Assembly: GCA_025449435.1 (NCBI GenBank)
Contig: JANWJO010000086.1
Location: 1 to 9,766 of the forward strand
Length of the DNA stretch: 9,766 bases
Source: Chloroflexota bacterium
GTDB taxonomy: Bacteria > Chloroflexota > UBA4733
Direction: 5' to 3'
Positions 1 to 7,017 of the stretch are shown piece after piece (position 1 is the first letter of the stretch; each line of letters opens with the position of its first letter). The notes beneath the pieces were generated by a model, which did not search any database, was not told where the DNA came from, and saw nothing but the letters and a program-made list of their open reading frames with translations. The translations under genes were made by a program, and so were the position numbers.

Positions 1-727
1 CGCGCCCCTCGTTGACAGTCACGCTGGCATCGGGCCGGATGCCGCGCAGCTCGGCGTAGACGTGATCCACTTCGCCAAACATACTGCGAATGGAGTCCAT
101 GAAATGAAAGCCGCTGTCCACCACCATCGCCCCACCGGACATGATGCGATCCGCACGCCAGTTCTCCCGTAGCGGTTGACGAGGGTCGGGAGCCGGAGCT
201 GCAGCCGCGGCTGGACGTGGCGCAGGTCGTGGCCGGACATCGTGGCAGAAGAACGCGCGCGGCGTGCCGATAAGCTTGGCGTCGTTGATGGCCCAAGCAA
301 CGGCTCGCTGGCCAGGCATGCGCCGCATCGGCACCGCCGTGGCGAGTATCTTGCCAGCCTTCTCTTGTGCAGCGATCAGCGCCTTGCCCGTCTTCATGGT
401 GACGGTAAAGGGCTTTTCGAGCAGGACGTGGAAGCCAGCGTTGAAGGCATCGATGCCTGCCACGTGGTGCAACCCGTGTGGCAGGCAGATGTCCACAACA
501 TCGAGCCGTTCCTTGGCAAGCAGGTCGCGATAGTCGCTATAGGTGGCCGGCTTGACGCCCAAACGTTGTTCGGCGCCTTCAGCCGCCAACTCTGCGTTGA
601 CGGTGGCTGAATCGGCGACAGCGACGAGTTCCACGTCGTGGTCGCGACCGGCGGCCTTGAGCTTTTCTAATGCCGGAATGTGGCGGTTGCGTGCAATGCC
701 GCCGCTGCCGATGAGGCCCAATCGCAT
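1..727 (-). CDS. Gfo/Idh/MocA family oxidoreductase, 3' end beyond the window
   Basis: This is a predicted NAD(P)-dependent cytoplasmic sugar or inositol-type dehydrogenase; the substrate is unknown. The frame is open for 242 codons from the ATG at 727 to the window edge, so the C-terminus is missing. The N-terminus is a Rossmann fold (LIGSGGIA, residues 5-12), followed by the family's EKP motif (LLEKPF, residues 102-107, with the usual catalytic Lys). The start of the C-terminal domain is SGGAMVVDSGFHFMD (197-211), matching the family's GGxxxDxGxHxxD element with His208. Oddly, residues 165-185 form an Ala/Pro/Arg-rich low-complexity stretch inside the catalytic half; it could be a surface loop. 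A purine-rich AGGAAGGA lies at 741-748, 13 nt from the start, which is a little far. The gene follows the related oxidoreductase by 30 nt and is probably co-transcribed with it. The family is secure; the reaction is not known. Confidence 0.87.
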   Translation of the reverse strand, partial: MRLGLIGSGGIARNRHIPALEKLKAAGRDHDVELVAVADSATVNAELAAEGAEQRLGVKPATYSDYRDLLAKERLDVVDICLPHGLHHVAGIDAFNAGFHVLLEKPFTVTMKTGKALIAAQEKAGKILATAVPMRRMPGQRAVAWAINDAKLIGTPRAFFCHDVRPRPAPRPAAAAAPAPDPRQPLRENWRADRIMSGGAMVVDSGFHFMDSIRSMFGEVDHVYAELRGIRPDASVTVNEGR

Positions 728-757
728 GGTAGTCGTCCAGTCCTTCCTAAGGAGCTC

Positions 758-1771
758 TTAGTGCCGCTCTGGCAATACGATGGTTTCGCCGGTCGTGGCT
801 GCTTGGTAGGCAGCGTTAGCGATCTCTATGACTTTGAGACCGTCCAGCCCCGTCACCGGAGGAGGCGTGCCATTGAGAGAGGCAGCGGCGAAGAGCCCCA
901 GTTCGTGTTCAACACCCGGCGGTAGCACGACCGTATCGAGGCTAATGACGGTGGGCTCCTTCTGGTCGAACCGCCGGTAGTCGAGCGTCCCGCGCGTTCC
1001 CCAACCGTTGTAACGAATCGAACCTTCAGTCCCTTGGATGTGGCCGCTGGTTTCCGAAAGGCCGCTCGCGAGGCTGCTATATAGCGTGCCGATCGCTCCG
1101 TTGCGGAACTTGAGGTTGACGAACGCCACGTCTGGATAGTCGGCATCAGGGTGGAGGAAGTTTTCGCCGGTGGCAGCGACCGAGAGCACATCGCCGCCAA
1201 TACAGCGCAGGAAGTCAATTTCGTGCGCGTTGATTTCGAGCAACATTCCGCCAGACGATGCCTTACTCATGCGCCAGGCGGCTGACCAATCGCGGCCAAC
1301 ACTGCTCGATATGCGCACGATCTGAGCGGCTATCGGCTTGCCGATCACGCCCTCCCTGATGAGATCGAGCACTTTGGCGAACGGCGACAAGTAGCGCAAC
1401 ACTTGCCCGACCATCAACGTTACGCCTGCAGCAGTGGCGGCGGCGATGATCTTTTCGCAGTCACTCACCTCCACGGCCATCGGTTTCTCGCAGAAGACGT
1501 GCTTGCCAGCTTTGGCAGCGGCCACCGCCACCGGCGTGTGCAAAAACGGCGGGGTGGCTATGCTGACAGCCTGAATGATCGAACTATCGACGAGCGCCTG
1601 ATAGTCGGAAAACCAGGGTACTTTCAGCTCGGTTGCTAACGCCGTGCCACGCGGGTCATCGGCATCGCACACAGCCGTGATGTGGCCATTCGAGGTACCA
1701 GCCCACCCTTTGGCGTGGCTGCGCCCCATGTTGCCGGCGCCGATAAGCCCTACGGCGAGTTTGTCGCTCAC
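758..1771 (-). CDS. Gfo/Idh/MocA family oxidoreductase (NAD(P)-dependent sugar dehydrogenase type)
   Basis: This 337-residue protein has the normal full length for the family. The N-terminal Rossmann domain carries GLIGAGNMG (residues 8-16). The SIATPPFLH strand (70-78) and the CEKP motif (94-97, Lys96 the expected catalytic/cofactor residue) follow. The C-terminal alpha/beta domain has SGGMLLEINAHEIDF (173-187) with His183 and Asp186 at the usual catalytic positions. Such enzymes oxidise or reduce sugars, inositols or sugar acids with NAD(P); the substrate cannot be read from the sequence. The start is GTG, preceded by a good GAGGAG ribosome site 6 nt upstream. It is the first gene of a two-gene operon with the partial oxidoreductase downstream. 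The two proteins are clearly different in sequence, so this is not a recent duplication; they may act on successive or paired substrates, which is an inference. It is divergent from the Nudix gene. Confidence 0.94.
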   Translation of the reverse strand: MSDKLAVGLIGAGNMGRSHAKGWAGTSNGHITAVCDADDPRGTALATELKVPWFSDYQALVDSSIIQAVSIATPPFLHTPVAVAAAKAGKHVFCEKPMAVEVSDCEKIIAAATAAGVTLMVGQVLRYLSPFAKVLDLIREGVIGKPIAAQIVRISSSVGRDWSAAWRMSKASSGGMLLEINAHEIDFLRCIGGDVLSVAATGENFLHPDADYPDVAFVNLKFRNGAIGTLYSSLASGLSETSGHIQGTEGSIRYNGWGTRGTLDYRRFDQKEPTVISLDTVVLPPGVEHELGLFAAASLNGTPPPVTGLDGLKVIEIANAAYQAATTGETIVLPERH

Positions 1772-1904
1772 TCAACTCTCCTCAACGAGATGCTTCGTGC
1801 TGTTGCCAGCTGCGCCATACTGTCATGTGCGCACGCGGGCCAGAGCATACGATGGAAGTGTGGGAACGTCTACTTAACGTGGCAGTTGCAAGGGAGCATG
1901 TGAC
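1772..1904. promoter_or_regulatory. Divergent intergenic region between the oxidoreductase operon and the Nudix gene
   Basis: These 133 nt separate two divergent GTG starts, so promoters for both directions should lie here. I could not find a convincing -35/-10 pair on either strand. Visible elements are the Shine-Dalgarno sites of both genes, an 8-bp palindrome GTGCGCAC at 1827-1834, and a 6-nt direct repeat (CTCAAC at 1771-1776 and 1781-1786) that brackets the oxidoreductase ribosome site. The presence of promoters is inferred from gene layout only. Confidence 0.5.
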
Positions 1905-1915
1905 GTGAGCGTCAC
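1900..1915 (+). promoter_or_regulatory. Perfect inverted repeat spanning the Nudix start codon
   Basis: GTGACG-TGAG-CGTCAC is a perfect 6-bp inverted repeat with a 4-nt centre. The GTG start (1905-1907) sits at the end of the left arm and in the loop. In mRNA it could form a small hairpin over the initiation codon; in DNA it could be a dimeric repressor site. The half-site spacing (GTGAC-N6-GTCAC) does not match the classical CRP site TGTGA-N6-TCACA. Function is unproven, and a 6-bp repeat can arise by chance. Confidence 0.3.
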
Positions 1916-2366
1916 GCGGGATTTTACGGTGGCGACGTTCACTGTTGCGGGCGACCGTATCCTCCTCCTTTGGCACGACAAGCTGTCGATGTGGCTTCCG
2001 CCGGGCGGCCATATCGAACCCAACGAGCTACCAGATGACGCGGCGGTGCGCGAAACATTCGAGGAGACTGGACTGTCCGTGCGCCTAGTATCCCCACCTG
2101 GGCTGGTGGCTCCTGGGCCGGTTCCGCTGGCCCGGCCGGAGGGAGTTCAGCTTGAACACATTCGACCAGGGCACGAGCACATCGACTTGATTTACTTTGC
2201 AGTGGCGACCGGTTCGCTGACGCTGGACGAACGCCTGGTGATAGCATCGCGCGTGGGTTGGTATCCGTTGGCAGAACTGGTAGCACTGGGGGTCAACGAC
2301 GAAGTGCGCGCATGGTGTGCGCAGGCGGTCAGCACGGTAGCAGCGCGTCTTGCCACTGCCAAATAG
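1905..2366 (+). CDS. Nudix hydrolase
   Basis: This 153-residue cytoplasmic protein is predicted to hydrolyse a nucleoside diphosphate linked to another group, using Mg2+. The Nudix box is complete at residues 35-57: G35, E41, R49-E50, E53-E54, G56 and L57 fit G-x5-E-x7-REUxEExGU. Glu50, Glu53 and Glu54 are the expected metal-binding residues. Before the box, WHDKLSMWLPPGGH (23-36) is typical of a house-cleaning-type subgroup with the WLPPGGHIE pattern. After it, PGHEHIDLIYFAV (88-100) forms a core beta strand. The start is GTG with AAGGGAG 8 nt upstream. It is a single-gene unit ended by a strong hairpin, and it diverges from the oxidoreductase operon. The substrate (oxidised nucleotide, sugar nucleotide or other) cannot be assigned. 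Confidence 0.93.
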   Translation: MSVTRDFTVATFTVAGDRILLLWHDKLSMWLPPGGHIEPNELPDDAAVRETFEETGLSVRLVSPPGLVAPGPVPLARPEGVQLEHIRPGHEHIDLIYFAVATGSLTLDERLVIASRVGWYPLAELVALGVNDEVRAWCAQAVSTVAARLATAK

Positions 2367-2375
2367 CAACGGCGA

Positions 2376-2404
2376 GCCCTGGGGCCGCTGAGCGGCCCCA
2401 GGGC
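2376..2404 (+). terminator. GC-rich hairpin after the Nudix gene
   Basis: A perfect 13-bp stem (2376-2388 paired with 2392-2404) closes a TGA loop, starting 9 nt after the Nudix stop codon. There is no T-run after it, so it is not a classical E. coli-type intrinsic terminator. Tail-less hairpins of this strength are common 3' ends in GC-rich bacteria. It could also protect the mRNA end. Confidence 0.75.
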
Positions 2405-2708
2405 AGGTATCGGGCGATCAAGCTGGCTCACCATTGTGAACCGAAATCGCTACCGATCGACGAAACGCCAGACAAGAGCAATCCCCAAGTCGGGATACAG
2501 CAGAGCATAGCGTCAGCGGCTCAGGCCGTCAAATGCAAGTTCTACGCATAAACACTTCAGGCTTTACCGCGCTGGTGTGCGGTCGCCGTGAGTTACGGTT
2601 CGACTGGTCAGGTTCAGGTTAAGACCCGCTTCACATGCTAGTCTCGTTGCGGCTTCATTGCACCAGGCCGGCGTACGAGCAGCCGGCCGTTGACGAACGG
2701 ATAGTCAG
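2405..2708 (+). other. Non-coding leader and promoter region upstream of the adaptor gene
   Basis: I see no credible gene in these 304 nt; short open frames on both strands lack family features and ribosome sites. The stretch holds a tandem 6-nt repeat (TCAGGT twice, 2608-2619), a weak -10-like element in TGCTAGTCT (2636-2644) without a good -35, and a hairpin close to the adaptor start. The promoter of the adaptor gene should be here, but I cannot place it with confidence. Confidence 0.5.
2666..2688 (+). promoter_or_regulatory. Leader hairpin just upstream of the adaptor start
   Basis: GGCCGGC (2666-2672) and GCCGGCC (2682-2688) form a perfect 7-bp GC stem with a 9-nt loop, ending 20 nt before the GTG start. 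The start has no recognisable Shine-Dalgarno sequence, so this structure could influence translation or be a protein-binding site. It is a candidate only; no riboswitch family is recognised. Confidence 0.35.
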
Positions 2709-5048
2709 GTGGTAGGGCAACCGCAAGCGGTATCGCAAACACGTTCATTGGGCCAGTCCATCCGCATCGGTATCGGCGCGGCTGTCGTTGTTATCGTGGC
2801 GGTGGTGGCCTTCATCGTCTACAAGAATGTCACGTCGGGGCCCAGCGCCCCCACCTTCACCTATGCCAAAGTGGCACGAGGCACACTTAACCTGGCGGTC
2901 ACGGCAACTGGACCCATTAGCGCTGTCGACTCCTTGCCGCTTACCTTTAAACAGAGCGGCCGTTTGCTACAGGTGCTCGTGCAACCCGGCCAGCAAGTGA
3001 AGCAAGGCGACGTGCTTGCTCGCGAGGACCCTACTGATTTTCAACACGCCGCTGATCAAGCCAAGGCGACGCTCGCTCAACAACAGGCGAATCTGGACCG
3101 GGTGAAGACCGGGCCCACGCCGGAGCAACTCACTACCGCGCAGCAGGTGATCGATACCGCACAATCGAACTTGAAAAACGCTCAAGCCAACGTTGATTTG
3201 GTACAGCAACAAAATGCCAAAGATATTCAAACGGCACAGGTGGCCGTCGATAACGCGCAAAAAGCGTCTGACGATGCCGAGGCCAACGTGGCCTTGGTGC
3301 AGCAGCAGGTGGATAAAGCCAACCAGGTTGACCAGGTCGCCATTACTAATGCGCAAGCCGCGCTGACCAGCGCTCAGGCGTCACTCAAATCGGCGCAGTC
3401 GGTCGCTGGTGCGGGAAACGCGGCCGATCAGGTGGCTATTCAAAACGCTACGACCGCGGTAGCCGACGCGCAAAAGAACGTGGTGGCAGCGCAACAACAG
3501 CAGGCGGCGGCGGCCGCGGCCGATCAGACAGCGGTGCAAACGGCGCAGATAGCCTTAGCCAACGCACAGGCCAACGTACAGAACACGCAAGCCATTGTGG
3601 CCAGCGGCACGCCTGTGCAGCAGCAACAACTGGTGCAAGCCAAGAACGCGCTGTATGCCACCCAAGTGACACGTGATGCGGCCTGTAATCTCAACAACCA
3701 TTTGAACTCCTCCGAAGGTTGTGCAGCTGCAAACGCCACGGTCAACACCAGCCAGAGTGCCATCGACTCGCTCAATGCCCAGATTTTGCAGGCCCAAGCA
3801 CAAGCCCAGGCGACGCTCGCCACAGCACAACAAGCGGTGACGACGGCTCAGCAAGGGCTAACCACGGCGCAAGACGCGGCGACGAGCGATGCAGCCAAGC
3901 AGAAGGCAGCGGTTGCAACAGCTCAGCAAGCAGCCGACACTGCCACGGCTCAACTCAAAGCTGCCCAGTCCACGCTGGCTAACGACAACGCCAAATTGCA
4001 AGCGAGCGTCGTGGCCTCACAAGCGGCCGTGGTACAGGCAAATTCTGCAGAGAAGTCAGCCGAGGCACTTGCGGCCAGCGACGCAGCCAAGGGAGCCGGC
4101 ACCGTGCAGACCGCGCAACAGGCAGCCGACGCGCAATCCGCGCTGTTGAAAACGTCCCAAGCCGCGCTTGATAGCGCCAGCACCAAGGCTGCATCAGCTC
4201 TGCACAGCGCACAGGCCAGCGTCGACTCCGACCAGCAGGCCGTGACAACAGGGCAGGATGCCTTGGCTCAACTGAAGGCGCCAGCGACGCAGGCAGACAT
4301 CGAAGCGGCCCAGGCTGCGCAAGCCAGTGCGGCGGCAGCCTACGCTGTAGCCCAAGACAACCTGGCAGCCACGACCCTGGTTTCACCCATCGATGGGACC
4401 GTGGCGCAGGTGAACGGTACGGCAGGCCAGGACCTCACTGGCGGCGCTATACCTTCCAATAGCACCGGGTTCATCTTGCTCGACAACCTACGAGCGATGC
4501 AGGTCGTGGCGCAGGTCAACGAAACGAACATGGCCAACGTCAAGGTAGGCAACAAGGTGACCTTCAACGTTGATGCGTTCCCCGGCCAGAGCCTTCAGGG
4601 CCAGGTGACCATCATCCAGCCGCTGGCAGTGACCCAACAAAACGTCGTGAACTATTTGGTGACGAGCACGTTTGACCCGACAACCGTCAAAATCCTGCCT
4701 GGGATGACCGCGGCTGTGCACATCGTGACCGCATCGCGGACCAACGTTCTGGTGGTGCCAAACACGGCTCTCGTGTACGGCGATGCCCAATACTCGCGCG
4801 CCGTCGCCGATGGGACGCCGGTGCCGGGGCAACCAACCTCAGCCAACGCCCCAACGCCCGACGCTGTTGTCGTCAACAAGAACGGTGTCCAGACGGTCCA
4901 GGTAGTGACCATCGGGGTGAGCGATGGCTCAGTAACCGAAATCCTGTCGGGCTTGAACGAGGGTGATCAAGTGGTGCTGGGCATTGGGTCGGTGCCGCTC
5001 CCCGGCCCTGGTATCTCGGCTGCTACTGCGGCGACAACCGCCAAATAG
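2709..5048 (+). CDS. Membrane-anchored HlyD/MacA-type efflux adaptor with a giant coiled-coil hairpin
   Basis: This 779-residue membrane-fusion (periplasmic adaptor-like) protein normally couples an ABC or RND exporter to outer layers of the envelope. In order it has: one N-terminal membrane segment (about 18-38), with the rest outside; a half lipoyl domain (about 75-108, SGRLLQVLVQPGQQVKQGD); a long Ala/Gln-rich coiled coil (about 109-553); the second lipoyl half (TTLVSPIDGTVAQV, 555-568); a beta-barrel domain (595-672); and a C-terminal membrane-proximal domain (NVLVVPNTALVYG, 679-691; LNEGDQVVLG, 749-758). The lipoyl halves flanking the hairpin are diagnostic. The hairpin is far longer than in well-known adaptors such as MacA or AcrA. 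C326 and C338, the only cysteines, sit at its midpoint. The GTG start is fixed by an in-frame TGA at 2691-2693; no clear ribosome site is visible. No transporter ATPase or permease gene adjoins it, so the partner is unknown. Confidence 0.93.
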   Translation: MVGQPQAVSQTRSLGQSIRIGIGAAVVVIVAVVAFIVYKNVTSGPSAPTFTYAKVARGTLNLAVTATGPISAVDSLPLTFKQSGRLLQVLVQPGQQVKQGDVLAREDPTDFQHAADQAKATLAQQQANLDRVKTGPTPEQLTTAQQVIDTAQSNLKNAQANVDLVQQQNAKDIQTAQVAVDNAQKASDDAEANVALVQQQVDKANQVDQVAITNAQAALTSAQASLKSAQSVAGAGNAADQVAIQNATTAVADAQKNVVAAQQQQAAAAAADQTAVQTAQIALANAQANVQNTQAIVASGTPVQQQQLVQAKNALYATQVTRDAACNLNNHLNSSEGCAAANATVNTSQSAIDSLNAQILQAQAQAQATLATAQQAVTTAQQGLTTAQDAATSDAAKQKAAVATAQQAADTATAQLKAAQSTLANDNAKLQASVVASQAAVVQANSAEKSAEALAASDAAKGAGTVQTAQQAADAQSALLKTSQAALDSASTKAASALHSAQASVDSDQQAVTTGQDALAQLKAPATQADIEAAQAAQASAAAAYAVAQDNLAATTLVSPIDGTVAQVNGTAGQDLTGGAIPSNSTGFILLDNLRAMQVVAQVNETNMANVKVGNKVTFNVDAFPGQSLQGQVTIIQPLAVTQQNVVNYLVTSTFDPTTVKILPGMTAAVHIVTASRTNVLVVPNTALVYGDAQYSRAVADGTPVPGQPTSANAPTPDAVVVNKNGVQTVQVVTIGVSDGSVTEILSGLNEGDQVVLGIGSVPLPGPGISAATAATTAK
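3822..3884 (+). repeat. Three tandem 21-bp units encoding heptads in the adaptor coiled coil
   Basis: Three consecutive 21-bp units encode TAQQAVT, TAQQGLT and TAQDAAT (residues 372-392), a clean heptad repeat on the descending arm of the hairpin. Related TAQQAAD blocks recur at residues 404-410 and 468-474. Third-codon positions have drifted between units, so the repetition is old or maintained at protein level rather than a fresh DNA slippage. Confidence 0.7.
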
Positions 5049-5076
5049 CAGTACGGAGTGCTCACGCCATTCGTCT

Positions 5077-5751
5077 TTAGCGAGCCCTGAGAATTTCCTC
5101 GAGCTTCGCCTGGCATTTGCGAATCCGCCATTCCCAGTCGCCAGCCCAGCCCTGGGCGGCCGCCTGCTGGCAGAGTTGGATCGCCTCATAGAACTTGGTC
5201 TCGTGCTCACGCAAGATAGCCAACTGCTCGAAACCTGGATGTCCGGCGAGCGATTCGCCAGGAAACAGCGTGAGGTAGGCGGAACGTGTGCTGGTGGCAA
5301 TACTAATTTGCTTTTGACAGGCTTGTTCAGCCAGCTGAATCACCTGAGCTTCCGGAGGCATCTCCCGGCAATAGAAGCGAATCATTTGCGTGTAGGTGAA
5401 GTGCAGGTCGATAGGGTCGGCCTTCGCCAACTCTTCCGCCTTCTCGAAAAAGCGCCGCGCTAGTGAACGCTCGTGCTGTGTACGAAAAAACGACGCCAGT
5501 TCACACAGCACATCGGAGACGAGGCGTTGATCGTGCAGCGCGGCGTCATCGAATCCCCAGGACCAACTCCACGCGCTGCCAGATGATCGGACACGAACAT
5601 ATTTGCGCTCGCTGTCGATGAAGTGCGACAGCCACCAGGGCGTGAGTTGGACCGACGCAAGATACGCGTCCACTTCACTTCCCGGCTCGGTATCAGGAGC
5701 GACGCGCGCGGCCGTCGTGCCGGCGCCACCTGGCGCCTGCTTTTCGTTCAT
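5077..5751 (-). CDS. TPR-like helical repeat protein of unknown function
   Basis: This 224-residue protein is predicted soluble, with no signal peptide or membrane segment. After a disordered Pro/Ala/Gly-rich start (1-25) comes a Trp-rich part (PWWL at 38-41, WSWSW at 61-65). Helical pairs resembling tetratricopeptide repeats follow: about 77-110 (LASFFRTQHERSLARRFFEK), 115-150 and 173-205 (FEQLAILREHETKFYEAIQL). A capping helix ends it (206-222). This pattern suggests a protein-binding scaffold; no catalytic motif is seen. I chose the ATG at 5751 because GAGGGAG stands 8 nt upstream. The longer frame starting at 5823 adds 24 residues of no recognisable type. It is convergent with the adaptor gene, with only 28 nt between the stops and no strong hairpin in the gap. 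A functional link to the adaptor is unproven. Confidence 0.78.
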   Translation of the reverse strand: MNEKQAPGGAGTTAARVAPDTEPGSEVDAYLASVQLTPWWLSHFIDSERKYVRVRSSGSAWSWSWGFDDAALHDQRLVSDVLCELASFFRTQHERSLARRFFEKAEELAKADPIDLHFTYTQMIRFYCREMPPEAQVIQLAEQACQKQISIATSTRSAYLTLFPGESLAGHPGFEQLAILREHETKFYEAIQLCQQAAAQGWAGDWEWRIRKCQAKLEEILRAR

Positions 5752-5940
5752 GGCCACAACTCCCTCGGAAAGCCACTCGTTACCCGGTGGGCAACGGAGG
5801 CCAGATGTGCTTCTCCCAGACACTACCCCAGATCATACGCAACAGCGCAGGCAAGATACTAGGGCACGATACTGCTGGCGCAGAAAAAGGTACCCCATGA
5901 CCATTACTACTGCAGACAGTGGGCCTGGTACTAGGAGCGT
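5752..5940 (-). other. Intergenic region between the glycosyltransferase and TPR-like genes
   Basis: These 189 nt lie between two minus-strand genes. Reading the minus strand, a T5 run (5884-5888) follows a weak GTACC/GGTAC pairing, a poor candidate for a terminator of the glycosyltransferase transcript. Further on, TATGAT (5832-5837) fits a -10 box about 80 nt before the TPR-like start, but no -35 stands at the right distance. A 25-codon plus-strand frame from the ATG at 5897 shows no family features. Confidence 0.35.
5760..5766 (-). promoter_or_regulatory. Shine-Dalgarno site that decides the start of the TPR-like gene
   Basis: On the minus strand this reads GAGGGAG, 8 nt before the ATG at 5749-5751. 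No comparable site precedes the upstream in-frame ATG at 5823, which favours the shorter 224-residue product. Confidence 0.65.
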
Positions 5941-6927
5941 TCAGACTGATGTGATCGCGTTGTGTTGGTGTTGAGCGTCGGCCGCAGGCTCCGACGAGCC
6001 GTCAGCGAAGCCCCATAACTCGCCGATCAAATACAGCGGGCGTTGCTTGACCTCGTCATAGATGCGGCCGAGGTACTCGCCTATGACTCCGAGAAAGATC
6101 ATCTGGATGCCGCCCAGGAACAGCACGGCCACCAGCGTCGTAGCCTGGCCTGCAACAGCGCGATCCAGCAACCGGAGGATGAACGTGAGGATGATGCCAA
6201 ACACGCTCAATCCCGCGATAGCGAAGCCGATAGTAGTAGCCAATTGGAGGGGCAGGTACGAGAAGCTAGCGGTCGCATCCATGGCGAGAGACAACATCTT
6301 GCGCAACGGGTACTTGGTAGCTCCCGCGTGGCGCTCTTGTCGCTCATACAGCACGCCGGCTTGGCGATAGCCAATCCAGGCCGACAGACCGCGCATGAAC
6401 CGGTGTTGCTCCCGCAAGCGGCGCAACGCCAGCACTGCTTTGTGGTCCAGTAGACGAAAGTCACCGGTGTCTCTAGGGATGTTGACGGCAGTGATGCGGG
6501 CCAGCATACGATAAAACAGCTTGGCGGAAACGAGCTTGAACCTGGTCTCTCCAATGCGGCGCTCGCGCATTGCGAACACGACATCGTTCCCCTGGTGCCA
6601 GGCATCCACGAGTCGCGGTATGACTTCCGGTGGATCCTGCAGGTCGGCGTCGATGATGATCACGGCGTCGCCATCGGCGAAGTCTAACCCCGCAGTGATA
6701 GCAATTTGATGGCCAAAGTTGCGCGACAGGTGGATCACCCGAACGCGCGAATCGGCGGCTGACAGTTCCTTCAACACTTCGGCGGTGCGATCCGTACTGC
6801 CATCATTGACAAAGATGACTTCATACGTCTCGGCCAGCGTGTGCATCACCGACACCAGGCGGGCATAAAACGGAGGCAGGGCATCTTGCTCATTGTAGGC
6901 AGGAGCGATGATCGAATAGCGCGGCAT
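5941..6927 (-). CDS. Family 2 glycosyltransferase, polyprenyl-phosphate type (DPM1/GtrB/ArnC-like)
   Basis: This 328-residue membrane-anchored enzyme probably transfers a sugar from a nucleotide donor to a polyprenyl phosphate on the cytoplasmic face of the membrane, for later use in envelope glycan or lipid modification. The GT-A domain shows PAYNE (9-13), NDGSTD (41-46) for nucleotide binding, the metal-binding DADLQDPPE (93-101) and TGDFRLLD (154-161). The segment [10 protein letters not shown] (202-211) is typical of this subfamily at the membrane interface. Two membrane helices follow (about 224-252 and 263-286), ending in [15 protein letters not shown] (283-297), a family hallmark. The C-terminal 20 residues are His/Gln/Ala-rich and probably disordered. 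The ATG has AAGGA 5 nt upstream. It lies 90 nt after the aldolase gene on the same strand, so it may have its own promoter. The sugar cannot be predicted. Confidence 0.94.
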   Translation of the reverse strand: MPRYSIIAPAYNEQDALPPFYARLVSVMHTLAETYEVIFVNDGSTDRTAEVLKELSAADSRVRVIHLSRNFGHQIAITAGLDFADGDAVIIIDADLQDPPEVIPRLVDAWHQGNDVVFAMRERRIGETRFKLVSAKLFYRMLARITAVNIPRDTGDFRLLDHKAVLALRRLREQHRFMRGLSAWIGYRQAGVLYERQERHAGATKYPLRKMLSLAMDATASFSYLPLQLATTIGFAIAGLSVFGIILTFILRLLDRAVAGQATTLVAVLFLGGIQMIFLGVIGEYLGRIYDEVKQRPLYLIGELWGFADGSSEPAADAQHQHNAITSV

Positions 6928-7017
6928 GCTCGTCCTTCTACCCGGAGCTAGCAGCGTCCGCGTTGCGCGGCATCAATTCACACTACCACCGGATGCGGAC
7001 GGCGCTCACGAGAGTGG

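Noticed and set aside
19..300. 93-codon minus-strand frame near the left edge, possibly a frameshifted gene piece
   Set aside because: The oxidoreductase reading frame starting at 727 stays open through this whole region and shows the conserved GGxxxD element, so no frameshift is needed.
747..761. Near-palindrome CTAAG-GAGCT-CTTAG across the oxidoreductase stop codon
   Set aside because: The arms are only 5 bp and the site lies within an operon junction where termination is not expected.
3024..4367. Possible assembly artefact or recent repeat expansion in the adaptor coiled coil
   Set aside because: Codons differ between the repeated protein units and the frame is intact throughout, consistent with a real ancient heptad-rich coiled coil.
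5049..5076. Possible bidirectional terminator between the convergent adaptor and TPR-like genes
   Set aside because: The 28-nt gap holds no stem longer than 3 bp and no T-run.
5897..5974. Short plus-strand peptide starting MTITTADSG
   Set aside because: It has only about 25 codons, a poor ribosome site, runs into the antisense of the glycosyltransferase end, and shows no known motif.
6958..6970. Small hairpin CCGCG-TTG-CGCGG upstream of the glycosyltransferase, with a TTGATG promoter-like element nearby
   Set aside because: Five base pairs are easily found by chance in GC-rich DNA, and no acceptable -10 box lies at the right distance.
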